NCBI GenBank assembly: GCA_009823505.1
Contig: VZQC01001600.1
Location: forward strand, 312,929 to 376,928
Direction of reading: 5' to 3'
Length of the DNA: 64,000 nt
Source of the DNA: Rhizomys pruinosus
Taxonomy: Eukaryota; Chordata; Mammalia; Rodentia; Spalacidae
Made by a program: the position numbers and the translations under genes
Shown: piece after piece, positions 22,649-35,609 of the stretch
Layout of the letters: every line of letters begins with the position of its first letter
Position numbering within the stretch: the stretch's first letter is position 1
Notes under the pieces: model-generated
The model's input: only the letters and a program-made list of their open reading frames with translations
Told to the model about the DNA's origin: nothing
Database searches by the model: none

Positions 22649-22763
22649 TTGGGGGCTGGAGAGATGGCCTAGCGGTTAAGAGCGCCGACCGCTCTTACAG
22701 AGGACCCGGGTTCGATCCCCAGCACCCACATGGCGGCCGAGAACCGTCTGAAACTCCAATTCC
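22649..22763 (+). mobile_element. B2 SINE cut off by the assembly join
   Basis: Young B2 head and body (GGGCTGGAGAGATGGCCTAG to AACTCCAATTCC), ending abruptly at the N. The second half is missing, which marks the join as artificial. Confidence 0.93.
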
Positions 22764-22764
22764 N
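22764..22764. other. single-N assembly join
   Basis: A lone N splits a B2 element from unrelated sequence. Linkage of 1-22763 with Sec23a is therefore unproven. Confidence 0.9.
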
Positions 22765-22766
22765 TT

Positions 22767-24395
<1,629 letters not shown>

Positions 24396-24454
24396 TAAGT
24401 TTATTTTATTTGGTTCTGGTAATTTATATACTAGAACTCTTTTTTTTTTTTTTT

Positions 24455-24600
24455 CCTTTTTGTCTTTTTGAGACAGGGTCTCCCTGTAGCCCCAGCTGTC
24501 CTGGAACTCACAATGTAGACCAGGCTGGCATTGAACTCACAGAGATCTGCCTGCCTCTGCTTCTTGAGTGCTGGGATTAAAGGCAAGCGCCATGATACCC
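24455..24600 (-). mobile_element. B1 SINE, antisense
   Basis: GAGACAGGGTCTCCCTGTAG, GCCCCAGCTGTCCTGGAACT and GTGCTGGGATTAAAGGC after a T-rich tail. Confidence 0.95.
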
Positions 24601-24775
24601 TGCCATACCAGAACTCTTGTAGCCCATCCTCTCAAGCTGAGTTCCTGTTTTTGGTGGCATCTGTGACCACCAAAATAAATATTTATCTTTAAGAGCATTT
24701 ATTTCTTTCAAACCTAGCTTATTCGCTAGAATAGTCATTGATAGATATGATAGAAATTTCTACTTTTATTTTTTA

Positions 24776-24867
24776 TTTTGAGACAGGGTCTCCGGGTAGC
24801 CCCAGGTGGCCTGGAACTCCCTATGTAGACCAGGCTAGACTTGAACTCACAGAGATCTGCCTAAGGG
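24776..24867 (-). mobile_element. B1 SINE, antisense, truncated
   Basis: GAGACAGGGTCTCCGGGTAG to CACAGAGATCTGCC. The rest is replaced by a B4 element. Confidence 0.9.
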
Positions 24868-25080
24868 CCGAGAAGATAGCTCAGTTGGTAGGACCTGAGA
24901 TTGATCCCTACAAGCCATGACAAAAGAAAAAAGAAAAAGGAAAGGCTGGGTGCGATGGACCCACTTGTAATCCCAGCTTTGGGGAGGCAGAGAGGTGAAC
25001 CTGTAGGACTTGCTGGCCAGACAGCCTAGCCTCCTTTGTTAGCTCCAGGCCAGTGAGAGACCCTGGGTCAATAAAACAAA
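24868..25080 (+). mobile_element. B4-type SINE
   Basis: GAAGATAGCTCAGTTGGTAG head, then a B1-like part (GGCTGGGTGCGATGGACCCA, CCAGTGAGAGACCCTGGGTC). Confidence 0.8.
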
Positions 25081-25082
25081 TA

Positions 25083-25320
25083 AGGGGCTGATGGTTCAGC
25101 AATTAAGAGTGCTTGCCGCAGAGCACTGATTTCAGTTACCAGCACCCATGTTTCTTGGGTGACTCAGAACCACCTGTAACTGTCTTTAAGGGATCCACTG
25201 CCCTCTTCTGACTTCTACAGGCACTTACACTCATGTACACATACACAGATATACACAGACACACAGATACACACACATGCTCATAAGTAAAACAACAGCA
25301 ACAAAAAACAAATAGGCAAT
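25083..25320 (+). mobile_element. B2 SINE, diverged
   Basis: GGGGCTGATGGTTCAGCAAT, TCAGTTACCAGCACCCATG and CCCTCTTCTGACTTCTACAG, then an ACAC-rich tail. Confidence 0.85.
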
Positions 25321-25396
25321 ATTTACCTTATCCCATGGGGGGTTAAATAAAGATTTACTAGGCAATTATATATGTATCTGTACATGTGTGTGTGAG

Positions 25397-25397
<1 letters not shown>

Positions 25398-25448
<51 letters not shown>

Positions 25449-25616
25449 ATCTGTCTATCTATCTAGCCATCCATCCACATATACACATAAAGATTTACTA
25501 GGCAATTATATATGTGTGTGTACATGTGTGTGAGTCTGTGTGTGTGTATTTATCTGTCTGTCTATCTATCCATCCATCCATCCATCCACCCACACATACA
25601 CACTTATGGTGTGTTA

Positions 25617-25654
<38 letters not shown>

Positions 25655-25672
25655 TGTGTATGTGTCTCAACA
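25398..25672. repeat. compound microsatellite (TCTA)n, (CATC)n, (GT)n
   Basis: (TCTA)n at 25398-25448, (CATC)n at 25567-25590 and (GT)n at 25618-25670. AAAGATTTACTAGGCAATTA also occurs twice (25350 and 25490), so the block includes a local duplication of about 140 bases. Cys/Val-rich open frames here are artefacts. Confidence 0.95.
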
Positions 25673-25739
25673 CTTGTAAAAGGCCACTCAACAGGTTCTT
25701 ATTTTTTTATTTGGTTCATCAGACATAATATTATATAGT

Positions 25740-26034
25740 ACATACAGATATGCTTGTGGTTGCTTGATAATACATTTCCACTATTTTCAGGAAAATTATT
25801 ACCTTCTGCATCAGCTTAAAGCACCTAATCTCATGGTTCTTTAAATTAGAAAGTCTTGATTTTAAACAATTTTTCTATTCTTAGAAATTTTTTTACTTTG
25901 AAAATTCTAAAATATTAAGCTATATTCATATATCACTAAGTATTTAAATTGCATTAAAAATAAGTTCCACAGCTAGTATACTCTTTTACCCATTCTCAGT
26001 CTTTTCCTGTTATTAATATTTAGCTAATAGTTCA
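25740..26034. other. unique-looking Sec23a intron sequence
   Basis: AT-rich, non-repetitive. It is a useful anchor because TTAGAAAGTCTTGATTTT here corresponds to TTAGGAAAGTCTTGATTTT near 38136. Confidence 0.6.
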
Positions 26035-26258
26035 CCTTTTTTTAAAATTTATTATTTTATGTGTATTAATGTACTGCCTACGTGTAGGTAGGTGCACCTG
26101 TGTCGTGCAATGCTGCAGAGGTCAGAAGAGGGTGTCAGATTCCCCTGGAACTGGAGTTAAAGACGATTCTTAGCTACCATGTGGGTGCTGGGAATCAAAC
26201 CCGGGTCCTCTGCAAGAGCAGTCGGTGCTGTTAACCACTGGGCCATCTCTCCAGCCCC
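26035..26258 (-). mobile_element. B2 SINE, antisense
   Basis: GGTCAGAAGAGGGTGTCAGA, ATGTGGGTGCTGGGAATCAA and GGCCATCTCTCCAGCCCC. Its garbled counterpart ends at about 38875. Confidence 0.94.
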
Positions 26259-26360
26259 ATATTCCACCTTTTTAACTATCTAGAAAACATTTAAAAATTG
26301 TCACTAGATTCAATCCCCGTTACCTAAACATATACATGCATCCTTTCCCTCATAAACAGG

Positions 26361-26363
<3 letters not shown>

Positions 26364-26402
<39 letters not shown>
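26364..26402. repeat. (CA)n microsatellite
   Basis: About 19 CA units. Confidence 0.97.
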
Positions 26403-26404
<2 letters not shown>

Positions 26405-26445
26405 TTCATTGTCACTTGAAAGAAAATTAAAAGTAAAGGAAGCAG

Positions 26446-26705
26446 GGGCTGGAGAGATGGCCTATCGGTTGGGAGCGTCAACCGCTCTTACAGAAGACCC
26501 GGGCTCGATCCCCAGCACCCACATGGTGGCTGAGAACCGTCTGAAACTCCAATGCCAGGAGAACTCCAGTTCCAGGGGAATCCGACACCCTCTTCTGACC
26601 TCCGCGGCGTTGCACCACACGGGTGCACAGACTTGCATGCAGACAGTACATTCATACACATACAGAAATAAATAAAAAGTTTAAAAAAAAATAAAAAATA
26701 AAAAA
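26446..26705 (+). mobile_element. B2 SINE, young
   Basis: GGGGCTGGAGAGATGGCCTA to ACATTCATACACATACAGAA with an A-rich tail. It matches the copies at 2221 and 22649 closely. Confidence 0.95.
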
Positions 26706-27266
26706 ATGTTAAACACTGAGGTTTTATAATTCTACAACTAGTCAGGGCTTTTTTTTTATGTTTTGCCTTTGAATACATTCTTGGTTAATACAATGGCTTT
26801 TAATTTAATAAAATAATCACAAAACCTTAAGCAAAGATTCCATGCATCAAATATTATTCATGAAGAATTTTAAAACCTTGCGAAGCACACAGAGACCTCC
26901 TCCTTGTCCTCGGTAAATCAACTCCTCATCTCTTCCACTCTTTCCACTTCTAACAGTGTTGAAGCCACCAATGGAGTAAGTCTACAGAGTTCACTTCTGT
27001 TTTCTTTTACTTTTTTTCTTTTTCTTTGTGTGTGTATACATGTATCCATATGTGAGCAAGTATACATGTGTACATATGTCTGGGTTTGTGCATGCATGTG
27101 GCCTGAGGACAACTTTGGCTGGCATTCCTCAGGGACTGCACACCTTTTTCTGAGCCTTTTTTCTCTTTGGCTTTGAGACCACTGATTGGCTTTGAGCCCA
27201 CAAGTATTCCCCTCTCTCTGCATCTCCAGTGCAGGGATTACTGGGGTGTTCCACCTCACCTGAGTT
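26706..27266. other. no gene seen
   Basis: T-rich and GT-rich stretches; the 113-codon minus-strand frame at 26918-27259 lacks any known domain. The segment at 27090-27260 resembles an old SINE/rodent repeat ending (GGCTTTGAGCCCACAAGTAT). Confidence 0.4.
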
Positions 27267-27267
27267 T

Positions 27268-27604
27268 CTTTTATTTTTTTATTTTTTTAAAATTTTTTAT
27301 TGATGCTTTGTGTATTTCATACAACATTTTCCAATTCAGTTCAGGCATATATCCCCTTCCCTTCCCCCCACCCCACCCCTACCCATCCCAGATCATGCAT
27401 TCTGCCGTAAGTTTTCTGCATCTTTCTCTGCTTTTTTGTTTTGTTTTGCTTTCATTTTTTTTAACAATAAGTGATAATTTGTGAGTACAAGCATCCTTCA
27501 TGTAAAACCAATTTGCAAGCAGTTGTGCCCAAACCCACACAGCTCATGGGTCCCACCATCCACCAGGGGGGGCTTGTATGTTCAATCAAGTTGATCAACT
27601 GAGT
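27268..27604 (-). mobile_element. L1-type 3' end, antisense
   Basis: The reverse complement contains ATATGCCTGAACTGAATTG and GTATGAAATACACAAAGCATC (as at 5940-5990), plus the GGTTTTACATGAAGGATGCT end (as at 10125). Both parts carry A-rich 3' tails. Confidence 0.65.
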
Positions 27605-27692
27605 TTCTATATGGGTTCTGGAGATCAAACTCAGGTCCTCATGCCTACAAGGCAAGTACTTACTAATTGATCTATCACTTCAGCTGAGGAGT
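27605..27692 (-). mobile_element. SINE fragment, antisense
   Basis: GGTTCTGGAGATCAAACTCA and CTCATGCCTACAAGGCAAGT form the antisense head of a tRNA-derived SINE. Confidence 0.7.
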
Positions 27693-27959
27693 TTTCTTTT
27701 CATCTTTAATTGTTTTTCTCTTTACCAGCCCTTGTTTGTTGAAAGCACAGAGGACCTTCAGCACATACTTGGGACACCCAGATAATCACCCAAACTAAGA
27801 TATGCTTGGCAACAAGTGAAAGATCAAGCCTGATGAGTTTATTGAGGGTTTTATTACCTTAAGTATGAAGTCTCCCCACGTGCCATCTTAAAAGAAAGAG
27901 CCTTATTTTGAAACTGTTTACCCACTTACCTAGCGGTGCAGAACACTGTCCTCCAGGCA
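27693..27959. other. spacer
   Basis: Nothing recognised. Confidence 0.4.
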
Positions 27960-28215
27960 TGGTCATGGTCACTGCCCTCTTGAACCCTCAGCAGTTGTGA
28001 TTACCAAAGGAGACCTGCACATGATTGGATCCAATAACATTCTGTCAGAGGCAGAGATGGGCTCAAGAGGCTCTGTCTCTAAGGAGCTATAGACAGTTTA
28101 CAATTACTAAGGAAAAGGGCTCACAAAGCCTGACCCTCCCAAAATGGGCTCTTCAGTCATGTGTCTGAACATAAGTTTCCCATGCTCCTGTAGGTAACCC
28201 CAATTAAACTGATTG
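27960..28215 (+). mobile_element. rodent L1 3'UTR-type repeat, diverged
   Basis: AACCCTCAGCAGTTGTGATT, CTCAAGAGGCTCTGTCTC and GTAACCCCAATTAAACTGAT match the family at 21621-22020. Confidence 0.5.
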
Positions 28216-28950
28216 ATTCACCAAGCTGCATGTGGAAGTAGTCATTTCCTTGATTCTGTTTTTGGTGCTGTTATTAGTGAGAAGATTTTACATCTCCTCA
28301 GGAAAGCCCAGATAGCACCCTGCTTCTTTGTGTAGATGTTCAACACAATGCCTACAAACAGTTGTGCTTTAAGGAACCTCCACATAAACCCATCAAGGAC
28401 TGAGAAATCATCCCATCTTCCTTTCATAAGCCCTATCAAATATAACATAAAACTGTTGAATGCTATTACACCTGAAACTACCAATATTTTATTTATATGC
28501 CTGTAGTTGAATAACCTACAAAACATACATCCATGTATATTTTAGCTTCTCTAGGAGAAGAAATTTTTAAGGCAGAATCTATTTAAGTAGGTAATATCAG
28601 ACTTATTAAATGAAAGATGACTATGGTGTATTGATACATAAAGCCAAGTCATTTTGTCATGAGTGGTCACCTCCATTTACACAGCTGTGATTACATCACA
28701 GATATGATGTTCATATCAGCTTGAACACACTGCACTTCTAACCATTCAGGGCCCAATATGGCTTTAATATTTTCAGGTTATGCCCTCAGATGTGGCAAAC
28801 TCCCTCAGCAATTACATTTTTATCACTAAGCTAAAAAGAATAGCTGATATGGCTCTTTATAAGCAATGAGAGTCTATTCAATAACATGCAAAAATATGAT
28901 ACCACACTTTCAAAAAATTGTCTTTGAAATGATTAGTCTAAGAAAATAAT
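28216..28950. other. no gene seen
   Basis: AT-rich. The 94-codon minus-strand frame at 28242-28526 has a hydrophobic stretch but no family I recognise. Confidence 0.45.
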
Positions 28951-28951
28951 A

Positions 28952-29155
28952 TTGAGGGTCTTGGGCATATGGATTGTCAGGGTAAAGGGCCTGCCATACA
29001 AGTAAGAGGGCCTGAGTTTGATCCCTAGTAGTTATATAAAAAATGTTGGCATGGTAGTGCAAGCCTATAATCTCAGTGTTGGGGAGGCCAGCCCAATCTA
29101 GTGGAATTAGTAAACTCCAGGTTCATTGAAATAGATACTGTCTCAAAAAATAATA
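28952..29155 (+). mobile_element. B4-type SINE
   Basis: GGGCCTGAGTTTGATCCCTA head and GGCATGGTAGTGCAAGCCTA B1-like part. Confidence 0.75.
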
Positions 29156-29158
29156 CAG

Positions 29159-29400
29159 AGGGCTGGAGAAATGGCTCAGTGGTTGAGAGCACTGTCTGCT
29201 CTTACAGAGGACAGAGGACTCAAGTTTGATTCCCAGCACACACATGGGAGCTAACAACTGTCTGTAACTCCAGTTCCAGTTCCAGGGAATCTAATACTAT
29301 CTTCTGAGTTCTGCAGGCATTGCATGACATAGGTGCACCTACGTTCACGCAGGCAATATATACATAAAATAAATAAAAATAATAAATACAATATTAAAAA
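29159..29400 (+). mobile_element. B2 SINE
   Basis: GGGCTGGAGAAATGGCTCAG to GGCAATATATACATAAAATA, with A-rich tail. Confidence 0.92.
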
Positions 29401-29451
29401 GACGGAGAGCAATTGAGGAAGGTATGTGTCATAACCCTTTGGCCTCTACAT

Positions 29452-29454
<3 letters not shown>

Positions 29455-29487
<33 letters not shown>
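29455..29487. repeat. (CA)n microsatellite
   Basis: About 16 CA units. Confidence 0.97.
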
Positions 29488-29489
<2 letters not shown>

Positions 29490-30832
29490 CTATTAATCCC
29501 AGATAGGGAACCCACAACTAAAAACTAACCAAAGTAATGATTACAGCTAAGCCCAACTTGGTGAATCAACAAGTCTTTCTTGCAGTTACTATCAGGACTA
29601 CAGGTGTGGAGATAGAGGAGCAGAAATAACTCCCATGCAGCTGCATCCCTGAAAAGCCCACCCCAACACCAGTGACAGCTCACAAAGGCTGTGTTCCTGG
29701 AGCTCTCTGTACAAAGTCCTCTCTGCAACTCAGCTGCCCAGTCTCCTCCCCCTGTAGCTGTTTGTACTTTCTATAATACTTGGAAGGGGCTCTCATGAAT
29801 CTTGCAAGGTTCACCCTTTCCCAGACAAGTGAAGTGTATTTATGTTTTCAAACGGGTATACAACACCAGTGAATTTGGGGCCAGAGAGCAGGATATCAAT
29901 GTCCCTGTAGGAAACTTCTTTGTCTATAGAGAGACTCATGGTCAAGAGGAAGAAACATGCTAAAGGCTCTTTATGCCCTGAATCCCTCCATTCTGTCTTT
30001 CCCTCTTCCTTTCCCCCTAGTATAGCCTGGTGAAAGAGGGACAGAAGAAGGGCTTCCAGGGACGTTTCCAGCTCTTATTAAGTCCTTGCTCTTTTCTCGC
30101 CACCTTCTGGATCCTGCGGAAATTCTATAATAAATGGAAAGTGTGACATTCATATATCTGTTAGATGTGCAAAGGTGGTAAGAATTATATTTGAAGCCAG
30201 AAATGCAAATGAAAACATGATCATAGTACTCCAGAATTTGAGGATTGTTTAAGCTGCATAGCGAGACACTGCCTCAAACAAATGAGCGATCAAGCAAAAA
30301 GACACAAAACCAAAAGGAGAATTACATGTGGACAAAAAGTATAATTTCAGGGTGAGGGACATAGATGGGGCATGGTAGTGTACACCTGTGACCACTTCCC
30401 AAGATGTGGCGGCAAAAACATCAGAAGTTGAAGATCATTTTAGCTCCCTAGGAAGTCTAAGTTCACCCTGGTTTGCAAGCAATCTCAAAATAGTTTTACT
30501 TTTAATTTTTTTACAATGTTTATTGATAGATACAAGTACATAAAATCAGGGCATGACCATGATTTGATAGATTAAATAGACTTAATTTCAATACTATAAT
30601 AAGGGAACAGTTCAAATTCTCACCATTTCTTTCACACCCACAAAAACCACTTCAAGGGCATTAATGATCTCTCAAATCTGATCAGTTTTGTGCAAGTAAA
30701 CCATGTTTCTTTTTAAAAAGACCGTGCACTTGCCCAGGCTCAAGGATATTGAAATCTAGCACATAAAGCCTATTACTAGAGGTAGAAATACAGGCAATAT
30801 ACTATTATGGCAACCACCATCAATTACAGTAA
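29488..30832. other. no gene seen; intronic or misplaced sequence
   Basis: Ordinary mixed DNA ending at the N. A diverged SINE may lie at 30355-30490. No exon with a recognisable protein match. Confidence 0.45.
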
Positions 30833-30833
30833 N
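30833..30833. other. single-N assembly join, left edge of duplication unit 1
   Basis: The base after this N begins exactly the same sequence (CTTCCCACCTGTATCCAGAA) as the base after the N at 47465. Confidence 0.95.
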
Positions 30834-30937
30834 CTTCCCACCTGTATCCAGAAGCTGTTGCCCGGGAATTTGCTTCAGGAGCTTCGACAGTTCGGGCACA
30901 TCTACATGTACCGGTTCTGCCCCAGCATTGAGATGAG
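30834..30937 (+). CDS. Uroc1: Uroc1 exon A (unit 1), 5'-truncated
   Basis: Urocanate hydratase converts trans-urocanate to imidazolone propionate in liver histidine breakdown. The exon fragment ends GHIYMYRFCPSIEMR with a split Arg codon (AG, then G), followed by donor GTGAGC. Its start is cut by the N. The stretch CCCGGGAATTTGCTTCAGGAG has at least one surplus base relative to the family (EFAQE is expected), so the frame is disturbed before the perfect GHIYMYRFCP. The next exon at 32300 restores the Arg codon and continues AYPIQQYPCQT. Confidence 0.9.
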
Positions 30938-31381
30938 GTGAGCACTTTAGACAAGGCCCCAGGAGCAAGCATCTTAGAGGGGCATACCAGCTCTTCTAGC
31001 TGGAGGACCCCGATGGAGGCAGAAGACAGTAGAGTGACACCCTTGTGTGGACAACAAGGGAATAAAATTAAATAAAGAAAGGGGCGAAGCGTCCTACTTG
31101 ACGTGTAACGGAGTTTACTGTCTGCATTGAAGCTTTCGCAGCGCCCCAGCCCGAGCCAGTAAGATCGGAGGGTCATACTGCTTACTTTTTCTTCAGTGTA
31201 TAAAACATCTGACCAAAGGCCAACTTATAGAAGAAGAGGTCTATTGGCCTTACAGATCCAAGCCAGCCGACGACTGGCCCAGGTATACTAAGTCTGCAAT
31301 ACTTCAGAAGCTTATGCTAAAGGGAAACATTTCTCATTCATACCACCACACCAAAGATCCTGATCAGATAGATCTCTGGTT

Positions 31382-31790
31382 GTTCTCATTTGCCTTCAAC
31401 TGCTATGACAAAAAACTCTGACCATACCAATTTTTGGAGGAAAGGGTATATTTAGCTCACAATCTCCACAGGCGTCACATCAATCACTTAGAGAAGCCAA
31501 GTTAGGAACTCAGGGCTGAAACCCGGAGGCAGGAGCTGGAGCAACAAGGCCATGGAAAGAAGCTGCTTACTGGCTTGCCCCTGGCCCATGCTCAGCCTGC
31601 TTTCTCCTTTTTATGCAGTCTGGGATCCCCTGCCCAGGGAGTGGTACTGCTCACAGTGGCTTGGGACCTCCCATATCACTTAACAAATCAAGAAATGCCC
31701 CCCCTCCCAGCATGGCCACAGGCCGTTCCAATGGAGGTGATTCCCCAGTGGGGCTCCTCAACCCAGGTGTTGTTGTCGAGTTGACACTAA
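31382..31790 (+). mobile_element. rodent medium-copy repeat in Uroc1 intron
   Basis: GCTGCTTACTGGCTTGCCCC, AACTCAGGGCTGAAACCCGG and TGTCGAGTTGACAC: same family as 19475 and 20990. Copy at 48014-48422. Confidence 0.75.
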
Positions 31791-32299
31791 AGCTGTCTGT
31801 CTGTAGGCTTAGAAACTGCACTTTGGGTGTTGTAGCCTGTTTTACAAAGAACCATTTTTCTGAACATGCCAGAGCCCCTGACTTGTTCTAAAATGATCCT
31901 GGGGGAGGCGGAGGGGGCAGGGGCCATCTACTCACGAGACAGGAGCCACTGGACTTGTTGGCACTTGCCATGGATTGGTGCCCAGGAGTGTTTGATGAGT
32001 AAATGAAAGAACAAATCACTAACCCACTCAAAGGTAGAGGGTTCTGGAAAGTCAACTTCCTCTCGGGTATGAAGTAGGGGGAGATAGTGGTTGGGGTGTT
32101 GGGGTGTCGGGCTGCGCATGTGGGAACTCCAGCACCTGCCCCCCTCTGTACTGAAGCTCCTGAGGAGCTCCTGGTGCCTGGTCTTACTGTCCACACTTGC
32201 GTGGACATTGCCAACTGGGCCACAGCATATGCCAAGCCTTAGTAGGCTGCAAGGCCTGGGAGCTCCCTTGTCACACCAGCTGTGGACTTACCCTTGCAG

Positions 32300-32393
32300 G
32301 GCCTATCCAATCCAGCAGTACCCGTGCCAGACCCGAGCAGCTGCCGCCATCATGCACATGATCATGAACAACCTGGACCCTGCTGTGGCCCAG
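32300..32393 (+). CDS. Uroc1: Uroc1 exon B (unit 1)
   Basis: 94 nt, acceptor CCCTTGCAG, donor GTAACA. It completes Arg, then AYPIQQYPCQTRAAAAIMH and MIMNNLDPAVAQ (31 codons). The match to vertebrate urocanase is essentially perfect and ungapped. In the enzyme this region is part of the N-terminal NAD-binding half. Confidence 0.95.
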
Positions 32394-32571
32394 GTAACAG
32401 TGGGGAAACTGAGGCCAGTACAGCTCAGAGAAACGAGCCATGAAACCTCGAATGCAGTCACGTAGTGCAGTCTCTAGACCCTTCTCCCGCTTCTCCCCAA
32501 CAGTTCCACTGTACCACCACAAGACATTCAAAAGCACGGAAATAAATATGAATTATACATATATAAAATTG

Positions 32572-32720
32572 CCTAGGCAGTGGTGATGCACGCCTTCAAT
32601 CCCAGCACTTGGGAGGTCAGAGGCAGGCAGATCTCTATGAGTACAAAGCCAGCCCGGTCTTCAGAGCAAGCTCCAAGACAGCCAGAGCTACAAGAAAAGA
32701 ACAAAAAAAAAAAAAAAAGA
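32572..32720 (+). mobile_element. B1 SINE in Uroc1 intron
   Basis: GGCAGTGGTGATGCACGCCT, CAATCCCAGCACTTGGGAGG and A-rich tail. Copy at 49204-49352. Confidence 0.93.
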
Positions 32721-32891
32721 CCAAATAAAAAAATCTATAAAATTAATGCAAATAAGAAATATGAAATTATGCCAAATACACCTTATAATTTTAAGCGTAG
32801 TAGTTCATTACAATACAAGGATGGTTAGTTCATATATCCTTGAATATCTCAACATCATTATTTTTGGTTTCTCCTTTTATTATAATTACTT

Positions 32892-33115
32892 GGGACTGGA
32901 GAGATAGCTCATCAATTAAAAGCACTGACTTGCTCTTGCAGAGGACCCGCTTCAATTCCCAGCACCCCCATTGTGGCTGCTTACAACCATCCACAACTCC
33001 AGTCCAGGTATATTCCAGCCATCTTTTCTGATCTCCCAGGGGCATTGCACCACAACACAAATGCACTTACACACATTGCAGGCATTCACACTCATACACA
33101 TAAAATAAACAATAT
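32892..33115 (+). mobile_element. B2 SINE in Uroc1 intron
   Basis: GGGACTGGAGAGATAGCTCA to CTCATACACATAAAATAAAC. Copy at 49524-49747. Confidence 0.93.
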
Positions 33116-33637
33116 TATATTAACTAGTTTCGAGAATTGTCATGCAATTGTGTTTTTATTTGTAGTCACGTCCCCCCATCAAGCCCTGTACTGATCTGCC
33201 CACCACCCAAACTCTGGCATTTTTTAAGCTCACTGAATACAATTCTTCACTGAATACCAACTGTTACAGTCCATACACTTTCCCTGTGTTGACCATGGCC
33301 TTCGACTGGAATGTTGGTTCAACCTCTTAGGGCCTTTAAAGAAAACTCCCTCTCCCTGTCCTATCAATTGCCAATAGCCCTCAGTTTAGGGTGGGGCTTG
33401 ATGCCCATCCCCCAAGTGGAAATACCCTCAATATTCTATCTTTCAGACTGAATCTTGGATTGAGGATGTATGTTACACGGACAGCCATGCTCAGTAGCCC
33501 ACATGGCCAGTGGCTGGCATATATTCTTCAGTGGCTTCTCTTGCCTTCACGCCCTTTCCCCTTTGAGCACAGCTGAATGGGGCCTTGCTTTCCCCTGTCC
33601 CACAGCCCTATCTCAAACAATGCCGTGTCTTCTCCAG

Positions 33638-33697
33638 TTTCCACAGGAGCTGGTGACCTATGGTGGCAATGGGCAAGTGTTCAGCAACTGGGCTCAG
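33638..33697 (+). CDS. Uroc1: Uroc1 exon C (unit 1)
   Basis: 60 nt, phase 0, acceptor CTTCTCCAG, donor GTACGG. It encodes FPQELVTYGGNGQVFSNWAQ, the vertebrate form of the conserved urocanase YGG-G-NW motif. No indel. Confidence 0.95.
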
Positions 33698-33984
33698 GTA
33701 CGGTGACCTGGAGGGAGCTCGGGGATCCGTGGCTGCCTGATGTCTGATTCTCCCATACTACTGACCACCTGGTAGTACTTCCATAATAAGATGAGACAGG
33801 GGTGGCATTATGGAAGGTGCCGGGAGTCCCTGGAGAATAAAGGGGAGCTAGAGAGAGGGGGCTACTGGACAGAACCACTGCAGCCTGCAGGAGTCCCTAG
33901 CCTGGTATGGATTGGGAGGCCCTGTGGGTGGTTGCCTTTTGCACATCAAACCTACAGAGCTCTTACCATTCTTGACCTTTTCAG

Positions 33985-34130
33985 TTCCTGGACCTGCCCA
34001 TGGTCCCTACCTAGCGAAGGATTGGACTGAGGAGGAAATCAGAATTCTTCTGGTCTGTACAGTGGGACACCCACTGGGCCTCTTTCCCAGCAGCCCTGCT
34101 GCCCCACGTCTGATCCTTACCAATGGGATG
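33985..34130 (+). CDS. Uroc1: Uroc1 exon D (unit 1), indel-damaged
   Basis: Acceptor CTTTTCAG, donor GTGGGT. The second half reads SGHPLGLFPSS and then APRL and TNGM in shifting frames; the first half should read FWLTMFYLSKMTEEQ. The exon is 146 nt, but about 129 are expected from the family (my recollection), so it carries about 17 surplus bases scattered as single insertions (TTCCTGGACCTGCCCATGG). That pattern is uncorrected long-read error, not normal pseudogene decay. Confidence 0.85.
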
Positions 34131-34240
34131 GTGGGTCTGAGGCGGAAGGCATGGAGCCTACCAAGGGGCTTGTGAAGGGCGTGTGCTGTGGGAACAGCCG
34201 GCACCCTCAGCCCCATCCTCCTTCCTCCCTCCTTTTCCAG

Positions 34241-34310
34241 GCCGTCATCCCATACTATTCCTCCAGGACCGCCAGAGTATGAAGAAGCTGTTTGCCTTGG
34301 GTGTAACCAT
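34241..34310 (+). CDS. Uroc1: Uroc1 exon E (unit 1), indel-damaged
   Basis: Acceptor CCTTTTCCAG, donor GTAAGT. It encodes VIP, YSSRT and KLFALGVTM pieces separated by small insertions (70 nt, about 62 expected). The Met codon is split AT/G with exon F. Confidence 0.87.
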
Positions 34311-34719
34311 GTAAGTTGCAGTCCGGGCTTGCTGCTCAGCAGTATTTGCCCTTAGACATGTTTTCCCATAGAGCACTGTGATAATGTTAAACCTGATTTA
34401 ATAAAGCACTCACAAGACTAGCTGAGGGAATCGTTTTGTTCCTACACACCCTACCCCTGTAGATGCTATAAATGTTTACCATTTTTAGAAACATGTAACC
34501 AAAAAAAACATGAGATTTGAATTTTCATCTTCTTTCAAATCGGTTTTATTTATGAGGCAATTTCAGGTAGTCCCTTGTCCGTGGCTATGCCAGGAAATGC
34601 CAGCATAGTAGCGGACTATGGAACATAACTAAGCTGTGTTCGGCCTACTCTGCCTGGCCCCAAAGAGCCCCCAAAAGTGATTTAAAAACAACAACAACAA
34701 CAAACAAAAGACAGGGGTT

Positions 34720-35045
34720 TTTTTTTTTTTTGAGATAGTCCTAGAAGAATAAGTACCAAGTTGCCGTAGACCTCAACGGTCGCCGCCGAAACACAATAAA
34801 CGTCCTGGGTTGGCGTACCGAACTCACTATTCCGAGACACCAGACGGCGCTAGCTACCACGCCTCACCCCGTCCAATAGCTCTATATTAACACCCAGCTG
34901 GCCTTGCCTGGCACTCACTGATCGATGAAATCTGTGTCGTACTTTGACCGGCTAAGCTTCAGAACTCCCACAGAGACCAATCCCACCTGCCGTTCTGGGC
35001 CTCTCAAGTGCTCGATGACTAAAGGCATGCACCCCATGCCCAGCA
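34720..35045 (-). mobile_element. garbled B1 SINE in Uroc1 intron
   Basis: TTTTTTTGAGATAGTCCTAG start and CCTCTCAAGTGCTCGATGAC, TAAAGGCATGCACCCC end keep the antisense B1 order, but the centre is scrambled and stretched to twice B1 length. Confidence 0.6.
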
Positions 35046-35609
35046 TTACTTGGACCAGTTTTTTTCAGGAGATGAGAATATCTATCATTTAAAAAACATT
35101 TTGCATAGCTCCAATAAGGGCCAGTATTAAGTATTTTAGTTATTATTTTATTTGACTTTATTTTTGTAATTCTGTTGATTTTTACAAGTAAAAAGTTTTG
35201 TTCACGATCACGAAGAAAGAGCTTCACTGTGGCATTTTCGTGCATACACGCCATTGTGGTCCCTCACACCCTTCTCCCTTCTTGTTGCTTCCCTTCTCCC
35301 CAACTCACCCTCGCTTTCATGGCAAATATTCCATCATTTCCTCGTCCTGCTTTACCCCTTTAGTCATCCTCTTCCCGCTTCACAGACCTCTCTTACTTTT
35401 ATGTCACACACACACACACACACCAATCTAAATTTAGATTTTCCACATTTGAGAGAAAAATGTGATATTTGTCTTTTCTGAGTCTATCTGTTTTGTTTAA
35501 CATAACAATCTTGGTTCCATCCATTTCTCTTAACAAAGGACAATGTAGGAGTAGCTTTAAGAGTGGTTAAAGGTTCATTTAAAGCTCCTCAGTGACGGGA
35601 GAGCCGTGC

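Noticed and set aside
25514..25738. Cys/Val-rich open frame
   Set aside because: Product of the compound CATC/GT microsatellite.
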